From assembly GCA_004151065.3 (NCBI GenBank), contig NWUY0300041572.1, forward strand, positions 1 through 13,528: a stretch of DNA of 13,528 nucleotides, read 5' to 3'. The first letter of the stretch is position 1, and each line of letters begins with the position of its first letter. This stretch comes from Larix sibirica. Taxonomy: Eukaryota > Streptophyta > Pinopsida > Pinales > Pinaceae. The notes below the pieces were generated by a model. That model made no database searches and had not been told where the DNA came from. It worked only from the letters and a program-made list of their open reading frames with translations. The position numbers and the translations under genes were made by a program. This document shows, one piece after another, positions 1 through 8,865 of the stretch.

Positions 1-630
1 TTTCATCAATTAATTGTTGTAGGTTCTTCACACACCCCTCAGCAGAATGGAGTCACAGAGAGGAAAAATTGGAATTCGATAGAAATGGATTGTTTCCTAT
101 TGCAGACCAAATATATTCCAACTAAATTTTTGGAAAAAGGTTTTTACTCTTCAAATTATATCATGAACCTTCTTCTAACTAGAAAAATCACTGACATGAC
201 TCCAGTTGAGAAGTAGAATGGAAGGAAACCATTTTTCAGACACCTAAGAACCTTTGGATGTGTTGCTTGGGCACATATCAGTGATAACTGCATGAAAAAA
301 TTAGATACAAAGATTCAAGATTGCATCATGATGGGATATTCTGATGAATCAAAATCCTATCGAGTTTTTTATCTTGTCAAAAAACAAATCATTTTGAGCA
401 AAAATGTGATATTTGATGAGAATTTTTCAGGTGATAAGTTGTTGAATTCCTCTTCTTGTCAATTGAACAATGATCCACTTTATATTCTTGAAGAATCGAG
501 ATTGAATATAACCTTCTTTGGAGTTTCAACCGAACCGACGAATTCTACTGCTGAGTTGACTAGTATTCAATCTACATTGATGGAAGACATCAACAAAATG
601 ACTCAATCAACTGAAAAATCACTGACCTAA
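1..630 (+). pseudogene. Ty1/copia integrase fragment (end of catalytic core and C-terminal part)
   Basis: Copia integrase inserts the cDNA copy of the element into the nuclear genome. Frame 1 is open from base 1 to the TAA at 628-630 except for one TAG at 214-216. Visible family motifs are TPQQNGVTERKN (34-69), whose Glu at 58-60 is the third residue of the DDE catalytic triad; the MTP-E block just before the TAG; HLRTFGC (241-261); and CIMMGYSDESKSYR with DVIFDE-like VIFDEN (about 322-423). The first two acidic residues of the triad lie left of the window. The TAG falls where copia proteins usually have Trp (the W-G-KP block), so it probably arose by G to A. The stretch after about 425 is the poorly conserved linker before RT. 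An internal ATG at 292 is open to 630 but is only a piece of this frame. Confidence 0.85.
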
Positions 631-985
631 ATCATCGTTGACTTGTCTACCTCGATGGGATGCGAAAACAATTGAAGTTGTTGGATTGAATGCTAGTGCT
701 AGTATTGGTTGACAGACCCATAGTAAAAAATAGCATGGAATTGTTGCACTAATGGAACATGTTCTTGAAACCTATGATTCTAACACTTATGCTCATTCTT
801 AGGGAGTTCCTGCATGGAAAAATTAGATGGCTGCTGAAATTGATTCTTTGAACAAGAATCGTACTTGGTAACTTGTTCCTCGACTACAAGGAAAGAATGT
901 TGTGAAGTGTCTATCGGTCTATAAGACTAAGTTTAATTTTGATTGTAATGTTGAGCATCACAAGGCTCATTTTGTAGCCAGTAAA
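626..985 (+). pseudogene. Ty1/copia reverse transcriptase, N-terminal fragment
   Basis: This frame (frame 2) follows the integrase frame after a +1 shift near 626. It shows the classic copia RT entry: an AW block at 812-817, MAAEIDSLNKNRTW (827-868), LVP, KNVVK (893-907), VYKTKF (920-937), and a degenerate form of the RHKARLVAKG block ending at 985. Stops lie at 710, 731, 800, 824 and 869. The YVDD catalytic region and everything after it are missing. Downstream bases show no further similarity that I can see in any frame, which suggests a deletion or an unrelated junction near 985-1000. Confidence 0.8.
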
Positions 986-1781
986 GCAGTCATTCTCCTA
1001 ATAACAAGAACCAACAGTTACAACAACAATTTGCCTCAAATAGATGTATAAAGGGACAAAATGATAGCATAAGAAGGATGATATTTTGCAGGGGCATAGT
1101 GTAACTCCTATTGAGGCTGATTGATCAAAGAGATATTAGAGACATGGCTTATGATTTTGATATTTTGGGATAAGCAGATTCAGACATTTTTTCCTATCAT
1201 TCTGTAATATCTATTGTACTTTGTACTATTCTTCTATTTTTTCACATGTTCCATGCTTCTATGTAATTGCTAGTCTAATATAATGAAATCCATTTTAGGA
1301 AATCATTCATCCCATTTCTTGGGTCATGTGATGTGATGAATGCCTTTTGTGCTATTAATATGTTATGGAATATTCATGATATGTTATATGGTCTAAAATA
1401 TGTTTCTCTCATGATTATTATGTGTATGCAATTGCATAATATGTCAACTACTGAATTCTTTGTTGAGAATTATGTTTTCCTCCATATAGAGAAATTAGTT
1501 TTACCCCCTGTACTACCTTATGTCTCTATTATGTTTATTTAATCATTTTATTCATTTTTAAATATATATGTATGGTATCCCAATAACAATGCCTACCTAA
1601 TCCATTACATCTCATATTCTTAATGATGTGAATCTAAAAATGCAGAAAATACACAAAATAAGTTACAATAGGTTTATGTTCTCTAAATAGAAAATTGTAA
1701 ACACATACAAATACATATTTTATTGATTCCCTCACATATTTCCAACACAACCTAGAAAATATCAAGGGACAATATCTTTTT
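986..1781. other. AT-rich stretch, no recognisable gene
   Basis: This segment lies between the copia relic and the gypsy primer-binding site. By position its right part should be the 5' LTR of the gypsy relic, but I could not match it by eye to the likely 3' LTR beginning at 3859, so the LTR may be truncated, replaced or too diverged. A 69-codon open frame at 1333-1542 is AT-driven (Met, Ile, Leu and Tyr rich) and shows no family motif. No tRNA, TATA box with context, or clear repeat was found. Confidence 0.5.
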
Positions 1782-1799
1782 TAGCTCCATTGCTGGGGA
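1782..1799 (+). other. Degenerate primer-binding site, tRNA-Asp type
   Basis: The 18 bases tagctccattgctgggga match 14 of 18 positions of the complement of the plant tRNA-Asp 3' end (tggcgccgttgccgggga), a primer-binding site common in plant Ty3/gypsy elements. Its position, about 225 bp before the gag frame opens, is right for that role. In the element's life cycle the tRNA would prime minus-strand cDNA synthesis here. Three of the four differences are G to A or C to T changes, as expected for an old methylated copy. Confidence 0.6.
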
Positions 1800-2005
1800 G
1801 GGATAAATCGAAGCTATTTTTCTCTAGCATGACAACAATTAGATTTGATTCTTGATAATGAGTAGGAGTAAGATGACTAGTTGTTTGAAGTTCACTTGGT
1901 GACTCCACAAAGGAAAACCTAGCATATAGAAGGAGGTACACTAGAGTGAATCCCACATCAAGAGAGTTCCAAATCCTCCAAGATCTTAAAATTTTGATTT
2001 CTTGA

Positions 2006-3640
2006 AGAAATCCATGTGAGAGGTTGCTTTCTCCTTTCTCGGGTATTCCTCAAAGAAGATCTTCCTCTCCCTTTGATCTAGATCTAGAAGATTCATCTTA
2101 CAATTTCAATACTCCTGAAGGAACATACCCTCCATTTCTCATTCCCAGTACACCTTTAACAGATCTGCAATATTCTTATCTAAATTTTTCTCAAGGTAGC
2201 CAATCTCCTTTCCATCCCATCCTAAGAAAATCTAGGATCCCCATAACTCCAAAGGCCAAGAACATCATTCTCTAACATTTGATGGTTGGAGCAGGAGGAG
2301 AAGGGGTCACCTAACACCTCCACCACCAATTCATCCTTAGTTCATAGAAATACATGACACATTGAACCTCCCTCAAAATCTACATGACTTGCCTAAAAAT
2401 TATTTCAAAATATTACCAAAATATGAGGGTGAAAAAGAGATTATTTTTTAAGTACACATGACAACTTTCCAAGACTTCATAGACAATCTCTTCATTGAGT
2501 GTGATGATGTGTTCATCAGACTCTTTACCCAAACACTGGAAGGAGATGTTAGAAAATGGTTCATAGGACCTCCTGCTAGTTCATTTGGATCTTAGTAAGT
2601 TTTAGAATCCACTTACATGAGACGGTTAGGAGAAAAGAGGTACCATATGTACTACTTGACAAAATTTTCCTCCCTTAAGAAAAGAAATGATGAACCAGTT
2701 GGGGATTTTAATAAAATATTTAACAAATGATATAACAAGATCCCCATGGCCATTGAAACTACCCAAATAGCAACAAAAGTCACCTATGTTGGGGCCTTTG
2801 AGTCTAACTTTTTCATTATGCTTAGAGAAAGGAGGTATGTAACCTTACTCATCATGAAAGATGATGCAATTGATGTTTAGAGAAATATGATATATGCAAA
2901 GAAGCTCACACCTAGGCATGATCATGATCAAAAGGACAAATTAAAATTGAAAGAATAATTTGGTTCATTTAGGTTCATCAAAGTTTCATGGGACGATAAA
3001 ATTGAGGAAATTTCAAGGATCACTAAATCCCTATCAAATAAAATAACTAGACTAGAACTGGAAGGTAATAGTCCAAACATACCTCCTTAAGGGGAATTTC
3101 CAAGGAATCCAAACTAGTTTAGGAGGCCCTGATGTGCATAGGGAAAGAAGAGCTAAGGTTCAACCTATTCAACACCCTGTGAGGGAAAATAACAATACCA
3201 ATAACAACCTCTCAAATATCCCCTTTAAGAAGAATATTTGGATCTTCAAGATGAAATTCATTGGCTCCAATATTAATCTAGTACCATTCACCTAAGATGA
3301 CGATGAAAATTCTCTAATATTCAACACATTTGACTGTCATTATGAAAAAGAAGGTGAATATGAACAATCTTCAACTCAATACTGCCTATCCGTTGACACA
3401 CTCGAAGCTTAATTGCAAACAAAGTATGACCTCAAGCTGAGACCCATTGCTATAAATCAAACTGATCATCCACATCCAAACAAACCTCCTATAAAGTAGC
3501 TTAAATATAATAATCCTAATCCCTCTACTTATGCCAAATAAAATGACCAATCAAAGGACAAATCCAGTGAGCATGTTAATCTAGCTACTACAAAAAATAT
3601 ATGACAATCCTCAACCTAGAAAGCCAGAAAATGACTAGAG
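2006..3640 (+). pseudogene. Ty3/gypsy gag pseudogene
   Basis: Gag forms the virus-like particle that packages element RNA. The N-terminal part is frame 2 (2006-2275; Pro/Ser-rich, no usable ATG). Frame 1 takes over near 2278 with a proline run (PPPP, 2323-2334) and carries the conserved plant Ty3 gag core: LPKY (2419-2430), RLF.Q.LEGDVRKWF (to 2562), RRLGEKR then YYLTKF (about 2623-2664), NKIP (about 2734-2745), KVTYVGAF (2779-2802), RERR (2824-2835) and KDDAID (2857-2874). Near 3120 the frame changes back to 2, giving a polar Asn/Lys/Gln-rich tail. In-frame stops: 2338, 2449, 2593, 2596, 2728, 2878, 2956, 3088, 3115 in frame 1; 3293, 3410, 3497, 3539, 3602, 3617, 3632 in frame 2. No CCHC knuckle was seen. 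Family assignment is firm; the subfamily (Tat/Ogre-like) is a guess from the PBS and gag style. Confidence 0.8.
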
Positions 3641-3848
3641 GGAACAAGAAAAACCTATTGTCCCCTCCAATATTGAGCATTAGTTAGAAAATATTAAAAT
3701 TCCATTCCCTTTGATCTAGCTAGTTAAGAACCCTATAATTATGTACATTTTACATTTAATCTAAAAATCATGACTATTGCAATCTAAGAAGGACGAAGAA
3801 GATAAGGGAGGGCATAAATCCACAAGAGGGAGTGTGAGAAGGGGGTTT
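3641..3848 (+). other. Remnant between gag and polypurine tract
   Basis: About 200 bases follow the last gag-like codons. Scattered reading of all three frames gives short pieces reminiscent of the gag-protease linker (Ile/Pro/Leu-rich), but no protease DSG or DTG active-site motif. This is where an internal deletion of pol would have joined gag to the 3' end. Confidence 0.35.
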
Positions 3849-3858
3849 AAGGGGGAGA
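3849..3858 (+). other. Candidate polypurine tract
   Basis: The run aagggggaga lies directly before TG at 3859, and an earlier purine run (gagaaggggg, 3836-3845) is separated from it only by tttaa. A purine tract immediately before an LTR-start TG is the usual primer site for plus-strand cDNA synthesis in LTR retrotransposons. Its location downstream of the gypsy gag on the same strand supports this reading. Confidence 0.5.
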
Positions 3859-4006
3859 TGACCCTAGTGACTTATAATTTAAGTCATTTTCTTTATTATT
3901 CCCTTTTATACTAAGTTTTATAAAGCCTCTTTTAATTAAAATGCATTATCCCGAACCTGCGTTAATTATCGTAAACTTGAGGATTACTGAGGGAAAATGT
4001 GAACTT

Positions 4007-4065
4007 CCCATGGGTGCCACTTGTCTAGTTCTCATCACCCATGCATGCCACTTGGATAGTTCTCA
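4007..4065 (+). repeat. Two imperfect 28-bp tandem copies, 31-bp period
   Basis: Copy 1 is 4007-4034 and copy 2 is 4038-4065. They agree at 24 of 28 positions and share tgccacttg and tagttctca. Their location 120-180 bp upstream of the TATA box fits duplicated enhancer-like units, which are common in the U3 regions of plant LTRs. Function is inferred from position only. Confidence 0.8.
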
Positions 4066-4184
4066 ACATGCATATAATTAATGATAATCTAGTTCATTCA
4101 TAATTCTACTATCATTCAAACATTATCATTCTATCTTCCATTACTAAACCATCACCTATACCAACCCATATTGTAGTCTATATC

Positions 4185-4191
4185 TATATAA
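4185..4191 (+). promoter_or_regulatory. TATA box in the likely LTR
   Basis: TATATAA sits in a short AT run followed by GC-richer sequence, and transcription would be expected to start about 30 bases downstream. The upstream tandem repeats at 4007-4065 and the polypurine tract further left support an LTR promoter. No transcript evidence is available. Confidence 0.4.
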
Positions 4192-4278
4192 CCGAGAACA
4201 ACTGAGTTACCCAGAGTCTCAGCATGAAGAGTCCTCATTTGTCCTATGCTAGATCCATAGAAGGGAATTGGGGAAAAT

Positions 4279-4330
4279 AACTTGAGAGTCTATTAACTTA
4301 GAGAAGGGAACTCGAGGGACTATTAACTCA
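4279..4330 (+). repeat. Two imperfect 22-bp copies, 30-bp period
   Basis: Copies at 4279-4300 and 4309-4330 agree at 18 of 22 positions and share the core ctattaact. An aagggaa tag precedes each copy (4261-4267 and 4303-4309, at unequal distance). They lie downstream of the TATA box, so they would be in the transcribed part of the likely LTR. Confidence 0.6.
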
Positions 4331-4560
4331 TATAAGGATACTCCTTGGTATGTGCAAGCTGATGGGGCAGGATTCTAGAAGATTTGGATGACTTTAGAGT
4401 GGAAATTAGACACTTACTTGTGGATTGATAGCCTCATCTCAGGGGTGGACTTTTTTATAGAGAGAATTGATAATACAAATTTCCTAAGATTGGGAGGAAC
4501 ATCCTTGGTCTGCAATTAGTTGGATTATATTTTTAGGTAAGTCTCCATCCATGTATAAAA

Positions 4561-5815
4561 TGTTTCGTATTTATCTATGTTATGTATTTTATTTAATTAT
4601 TGTTATCTTATGATTTAAATAAATGGAATTAATGACATTGACTGAATGAATTCATGTATAAAATATATGTAGCATTATTGTATATGTTTATATTAAGTAT
4701 GGGTGATCATTTATATATAATTCCTCTGTAAATTTTAATTAAATCAATTGAAAAACGAAATTGAGTATCAAAGAGAATTTCGGTTAGTATTTTGGGTGTC
4801 TTGTGGCCCCAAAGGTACCATGAGGTCACTAGTTATGTAAAAAAACAAATAAGTTATCACCTCTCCACAGTCACAATCTCACACTGAGCAATCATAATAA
4901 GGAGGAGGTAGTTCTTTTGACCTTCATATAATGACCAATATTGAGGCTTGCATAGCATTGTGTGTTCTTATGCAAAGTTGGAAGTCCCTTCCTCTCTGTA
5001 CAAGTTCTTCAAAATTTTGGTTTAAGGATACAAACATTATATTTGCTACTTGTTATACTTGGTGTAAAGTTTCTTCCATTTCCCAACATTCGATATAGTT
5101 TTTCCTTGAGGTTGGGGATGAATCAACTAGTGAAAACCATATGAGAATTCAAGTGTCACTTGTGGAAAGAAGTTTTGTGCATGCTCTCAAATGCAATATA
5201 TTGTTATCTATATTGCAAGCGTCTATTGATATAAACAACCCAAAAAAACTCCAATTTCTTGAAGCAAAAAGTAAACAGACAAACATAATATTTTCAGAGG
5301 AAAAAGAAACATGTTTTCCTGAAAACCAAAACAATAGACAATGCTTACATTCGCAGAAAAATTTTCGTTTCTCATGCCAATCCAATTTTATCACGCATTT
5401 GTTGTAATACAAAGCGTTAATCAGCCCAGGAATGTATGATCTTCCAAAGGAAACCAAAATTCTTCGGTCACCTTAGGGACTTATTTAAATCTGAGAGGAA
5501 GGAGACGGGGAATGAGGATCGAAGGTAAGGAGCAGGTATCGCTAGTTTCCATAGTATTTTTTCAGTTCCATCTCAGATGTATTTTTCGAAGAGAATAAAC
5601 GTGCGGCGATGGTAGGTAAGGATACTTCCAATTTCATCCATTAGGGTGAAGGCAAAGTGTCCTTTTATTGGGGTTATGTTTTTTTATTCTACGTTTTTTT
5701 GTCATTTCCTGTATATTTTTAAGAATGGCATCTTCACACGTGTAGGTTACCTTCAAGATAATCTAGGCATGAAGTACTCACGTTATTTGGGTTTCACTTG
5801 GTTAAACCTGGGATG
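4561..5815. other. No recognisable gene
   Basis: Open frames of 60 to 102 codons occur here, including two that overlap on opposite strands (5141-5407 plus, 5149-5457 minus), but none shows a domain, signal peptide or known motif, and they sit in sequence with ordinary AT-driven openness. A purine-rich run with few interruptions (5493-5539) could be a further polypurine tract of an unidentified element. The sequence cacacgtgt (5736-5744) contains a CACGTG G-box core, without other support for a promoter. Confidence 0.5.
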
Positions 5816-5858
5816 TTGAGAGAAGCATATGGTCTTGAAAACCTCTTGTTTTTAGGGG

Positions 5859-5921
5859 TATAAAACCGATCGCGACTCTTGTAGTGACTCACAAGTTTCA
5901 AACTCTTTGTTGATCAATAAA
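5859..5921 (+). promoter_or_regulatory. LTR-like or promoter-like TATA box and polyadenylation signal pair
   Basis: TATAAAA at 5859-5865 is followed by AATAAA at 5916-5921 in the context tgatcaataaaa. A TATA box and a poly(A) signal about 50-60 bp apart is the typical arrangement of a copia LTR (end of U3, then R). A candidate LTR start, tgttgagaga, lies at 5814-5823. No terminal CA, PBS or partner LTR was found, so this could be a solo LTR or chance. Confidence 0.3.
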
Positions 5922-5930
5922 AAATATTTT

Positions 5931-6650
5931 TGGGCATACTTGCATCCTTACCTTCATTTTTATCATTTGAATTTCCTTATTTTCTATTTTTTTTTTTTTA
6001 ATAAATTGTAAATAAAGAGGACTGTAAATATTCTTTTTTTAATTTGCACATTTTTTTGCTGTAACTTTACATTGCAAGCGTTTAATCTTCTAATAAAAAA
6101 ATTTAAAAGCAAACTAGATCCTAGATTTAGTTTTTTTTGTCTTTAACCTAACATGGAAATTTAAATTAAAGGATTTTGTTTTACATTAATGCTCACAACA
6201 TAAATTTTAATACCTCACATAGAGAAATTCGTAAAAGTTTGTATGCACCGCACATAAATTTAAGAATCAATCATGCAATTTAAAATTTAAGATTTATAAT
6301 TTTGCACTAAATCAACATAGCATTCTACAATTTAACAATATTGATTTCGTAATGATATAATACTTTAGATTTATTATTTGGATTAATACACTAATGGACA
6401 ACTATTACATTCCAATTATTTCATTAGTTTTCTTTCACTTTAAAAGGGTAACACTATCTTTTCTTTCATCTGTTAGCTATTTTGTTTTTGTTTTTTTAAC
6501 CTTGTTTCATTCCATTTCATAACTAACGATTTTTTAATCATTAGATTTTGTTACATACACTTTTATTTAACTTAGTTTGATTTCATTTTCATAATGTCAC
6601 TTCATTTTATTCTTGTATATATATTTTTGACTAACATTTTTAGGTGATAA
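5931..6650. other. Very AT-rich stretch, no gene
   Basis: The stretch is dominated by A and T, with a 13-base T run at 5987-5999 and several shorter T runs. I see no coding potential on either strand and no clear terminal inverted repeats that would mark a MITE. Confidence 0.6.
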
Positions 6651-7293
6651 TAAACCAAGGGATCTAAACAATACCTAGATTTACATCTCTATCTTCTCCT
6701 TGACCAACCCTCCAAGGATAGCATTCACTGTATTTTATCGAGTCACATTTGAGCTTCAACAAGTCCCCCTGGACCTAACCTCGCAATCCAACATGCTCCC
6801 TCTCTCGCCATAGTGCTTGGAATATTGACATCCATGCATAAAAAGAAGGTTTTAGTATTTTGTCTCATGTCCTCTATATCCCTCTCATAGTGTATTTTAT
6901 TGCCCCCTTCCTACCCTATCCCAGTGCAAAAACCACTAGGGTTTCATCCATTGGCCCTGTGTAGATCTTCCTAGCATAACCTCTACTAGCTTAGTGCAGA
7001 TTTTGATTCTAAGAAGTGCATTCCAAGCATAGATATGAGACCAGAATTACACTACGTCTAAAAAAGAGGGAAAAGCGGTGTTACCCAAGAAAAATGACCT
7101 AATCTAATAAAGTTATCCAGAGGAATTGAAAAGATGGATAGGACCACCAACATGAAAATATTGGAATCAAACTTCATCGGTCGGTTCTCTCTCAACAAGA
7201 TCGACAAGATTTAGGGAACATCTTCTCCCTTCTCCTCTCCACAACTCCAAGTTCCAAAATGCACAAATGAATGAGATTTGGGTCATTTACCCC
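6651..7293. other. No gene; possible transcribed leader of a minus-strand element
   Basis: Base composition is more balanced than on the left. On the minus strand this segment lies directly downstream of the TATA box at 7294-7301, so it could be the R/U5 part of an LTR or a 5' leader. No primer-binding site, ORF or splice structure could be demonstrated on either strand. Confidence 0.35.
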
Positions 7294-7315
7294 TATTTAT
7301 AACCCTAACCCTAAT
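7294..7315 (-). promoter_or_regulatory. Minus-strand TATA box with adjacent telo-box-like motif
   Basis: Read on the minus strand, the sequence is attagggttagggttataaatag. TATAAATA (plus-strand 7294-7301) is a near-ideal plant TATA box, and directly upstream lie two overlapping copies of the AACCCTAA telo-box motif (plus-strand 7301-7315), an element known from plant core promoters. A purine-rich run (minus-strand agggagaaggagg, plus-strand about 7326-7338) lies just upstream and could be a polypurine tract, which would make this an LTR on the minus strand. Which of the two it is cannot be decided here. Confidence 0.4.
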
Positions 7316-7740
7316 TATTGCATTGCCTCCTTCTCCCTCATGAAAAATATAATTGATGCACTATTTTCATCGCAACATTCATAAATTGGAGAACTTCAAA
7401 AGAATAATTTTTTTTCCATAATTTTACACTTGATTTGGGACCATTTTTTCAAAATTAAGTCATCATTTTATCAAATTTCACTTGTACACTTTTATGCCAT
7501 GAGAATTGATTTCATGTATGTAGGACATGATCATATCCATCTACATGCATTGAGAATCCCTTCAGGTATCCTTCGCAAATCTATGCATATTATAGATAGA
7601 TCCCTCTCTCTACCTTTATTTCTAAACCTTGAAGATAACCTTATAAATCCACTATAGGTTTTATCCTGTTTAGGAAAGTAGTCCTCCCATGTTTCCCTTA
7701 TTACATTAATCCTTTACCAATATTAGCTACCCTCCTTTAC

Positions 7741-7814
7741 ATGGATTCCCCAATCTAGTACCTCGTTACTCAACACCCATGTTGATTTCAATCCTCTTAG
7801 GATTGGGAATCCAT
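7741..7814. repeat. Inverted repeat with a nested overlapping hairpin
   Basis: The bases at 7741-7755 pair with 7801-7814 as a 14-bp stem with one bulged C. A second 7-bp perfect stem with a 3-base loop (7789-7795 with 7799-7805) overlaps the right arm, so the two structures exclude each other. No function is assigned. Confidence 0.6.
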
Positions 7815-8537
7815 ATAGTTCAATCCCTAGAGTTGACCAACATATCTCTCCTCATCATCTCCCATTTGATCATACCCCTAGACTCTCTAACATTGTTGTT
7901 ATATGTTTGGTATTCATAATTGACATCATAAAGTATCACGATCCCTCTGTATCACCCATACTACATCATTGATGTACATTTGTCAACCTCTATCTCATTA
8001 ACCCCAAGGAACTTCCCATCAATGACATACCCTTGCTCAATTCCATTAGAAGATATTATGTCTTCCATTTGATTGTATGCATAGGGTGACTTATTTCCTT
8101 TCCTCCCCTACAAAAGTTCCTCCCTAAGGGAAGAAATATGGTATGGTCCCTAGCATTCCATTGGGTTATTTTATTGTGCTTTCAAGCACTCCAAAGATAT
8201 CCTTAACTATGATTCTCAATCCAAACCTAGTTTAGCTGCGGATCCCTTCGTTTCCTTGGTTTAGAGAATCTACATTAGTCTTCCCAATATTTTAACCTAA
8301 TGAATCTCATCCCATGAATTTTCACATAGAAATCACGCTTATTTCCTCGGAGAAAACATATACCCCTTCCAAGCTAGATATTGTTAAAATACACCCTTGA
8401 CTTACCCATCCTTTGCAAGTCAACCTCCTATTTCTTCAAATTGTGTGTTAAATTTTTTAGGCCTATCGTGCCATTATGATTTCAACCAAGGAAGTCTTAA
8501 ACCTCCTACTTTTATGACTTCCCCACTTTCATTACCC

Positions 8538-8556
8538 AATTGGGACAGTCCCAATT
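8538..8556. repeat. Near-perfect 19-bp palindrome
   Basis: Aattgggac and gtcccaatt form a 9-bp perfect inverted repeat around a single A at 8547. The adjoining cccaattggg (8535-8544) is itself a 10-bp palindrome. It could be a protein-binding site or a chance structure; nothing nearby decides. Confidence 0.55.
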
Positions 8557-8865
8557 ATGACATAATATCTCAGCTCTCATGCTAGTCTTCAAACATATCC
8601 ACATTCTTTTATTCTAGTGTATCTTCCCCTATCGACATCAACACCTTCATTCTAGGGTATGTGTTTAAATACTATTGATGTACCTTGGTCCCACTTCCCT
8701 CATTAGTGGTTCACCATAGACCAAGAAAAGAGAGACAACATTTCTCTTTGACTTGGTATTTTTTCACGTGCTTGAATCCACCACCTTATCACACCATTGA
8801 GAATGATACATTTCAATGGTCCCATTGTATCGTGTACTCACACATGCATGATTCATTCCCATCCC

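Larger units (their letters stand above)
1..985 (+). mobile_element. Ty1/copia retrotransposon relic, internal pol part only
   Basis: The sequence carries the carboxy half of a copia integrase followed by the first part of a copia reverse transcriptase, in the order integrase then RT that defines Ty1/copia elements. The left end lies outside the window. On the right, similarity stops near 985, before the catalytic RT motifs, and no RNase H or 3' LTR could be recognised. There are six in-frame stops (214, 710, 731, 800, 824, 869) and one frame change near 626, so the copy is dead. The right edge is where recognisable protein similarity ends, not a proven element boundary. Confidence 0.85.
1782..4560 (+). 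mobile_element. Ty3/gypsy retrotransposon relic with gag but no pol
   Basis: Parts appear in the expected order: tRNA-Asp-type primer-binding site (1782-1799), leader, gag (about 2006-3640), polypurine tract (3849-3858) and LTR-like sequence from TG at 3859. Only about 200 bases separate the last gag-like codons from the polypurine tract, so protease, RT, RNase H and integrase have no room. It is either an internally deleted autonomous element or a member of a naturally gag-only, non-autonomous family of the kind described in plants as TR-GAG. The right edge is set loosely where LTR-like signals end. The 5' LTR was not identified. Confidence 0.65.
3859..4560 (+). repeat. Likely 3' LTR of the gypsy relic (right end not fixed)
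   Basis: The stretch begins with TG just after the polypurine tract. It holds two pairs of short tandem repeats (4007-4065 and 4279-4330) and a TATATAA box at 4185-4191, which fits a U3 region followed by the transcribed R and U5 parts. No terminal CA or target-site duplication could be fixed, and no matching 5' LTR was seen, so both the LTR identity and its length are inferred from position and content. Confidence 0.35.
7339..8865. other. No recognisable gene; short inverted repeats
   Basis: Open frames up to 75 codons occur but none has a recognisable motif. Minus-strand translations give longish, stop-broken, gene-like pieces (for example around 8130-8380) that I could not assign to any family. 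The segment may be the internal part of a decayed minus-strand element, given the promoter signal at 7294-7315, but this is only inference. Inverted repeats at 7741-7814 and 8538-8556 are listed separately. Confidence 0.45.

Noticed and set aside
1333-1542. 69-codon open frame as a gene
   Set aside because: Amino-acid content simply follows AT-rich composition, and there is no motif or context.
5141-5457. Two overlapping open frames on opposite strands (88 and 102 codons)
   Set aside because: Neither shows a recognisable domain, and the minus-strand frame has only scattered Cys without zinc-finger spacing. Overlapping openness of this size is expected by chance in long AT-rich noncoding DNA.
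7301-7315. Interstitial telomere repeat
   Set aside because: There are only two CCCTAA-like units, and the usual plant telomere unit is CCCTAAA. A telo-box promoter motif explains it better.
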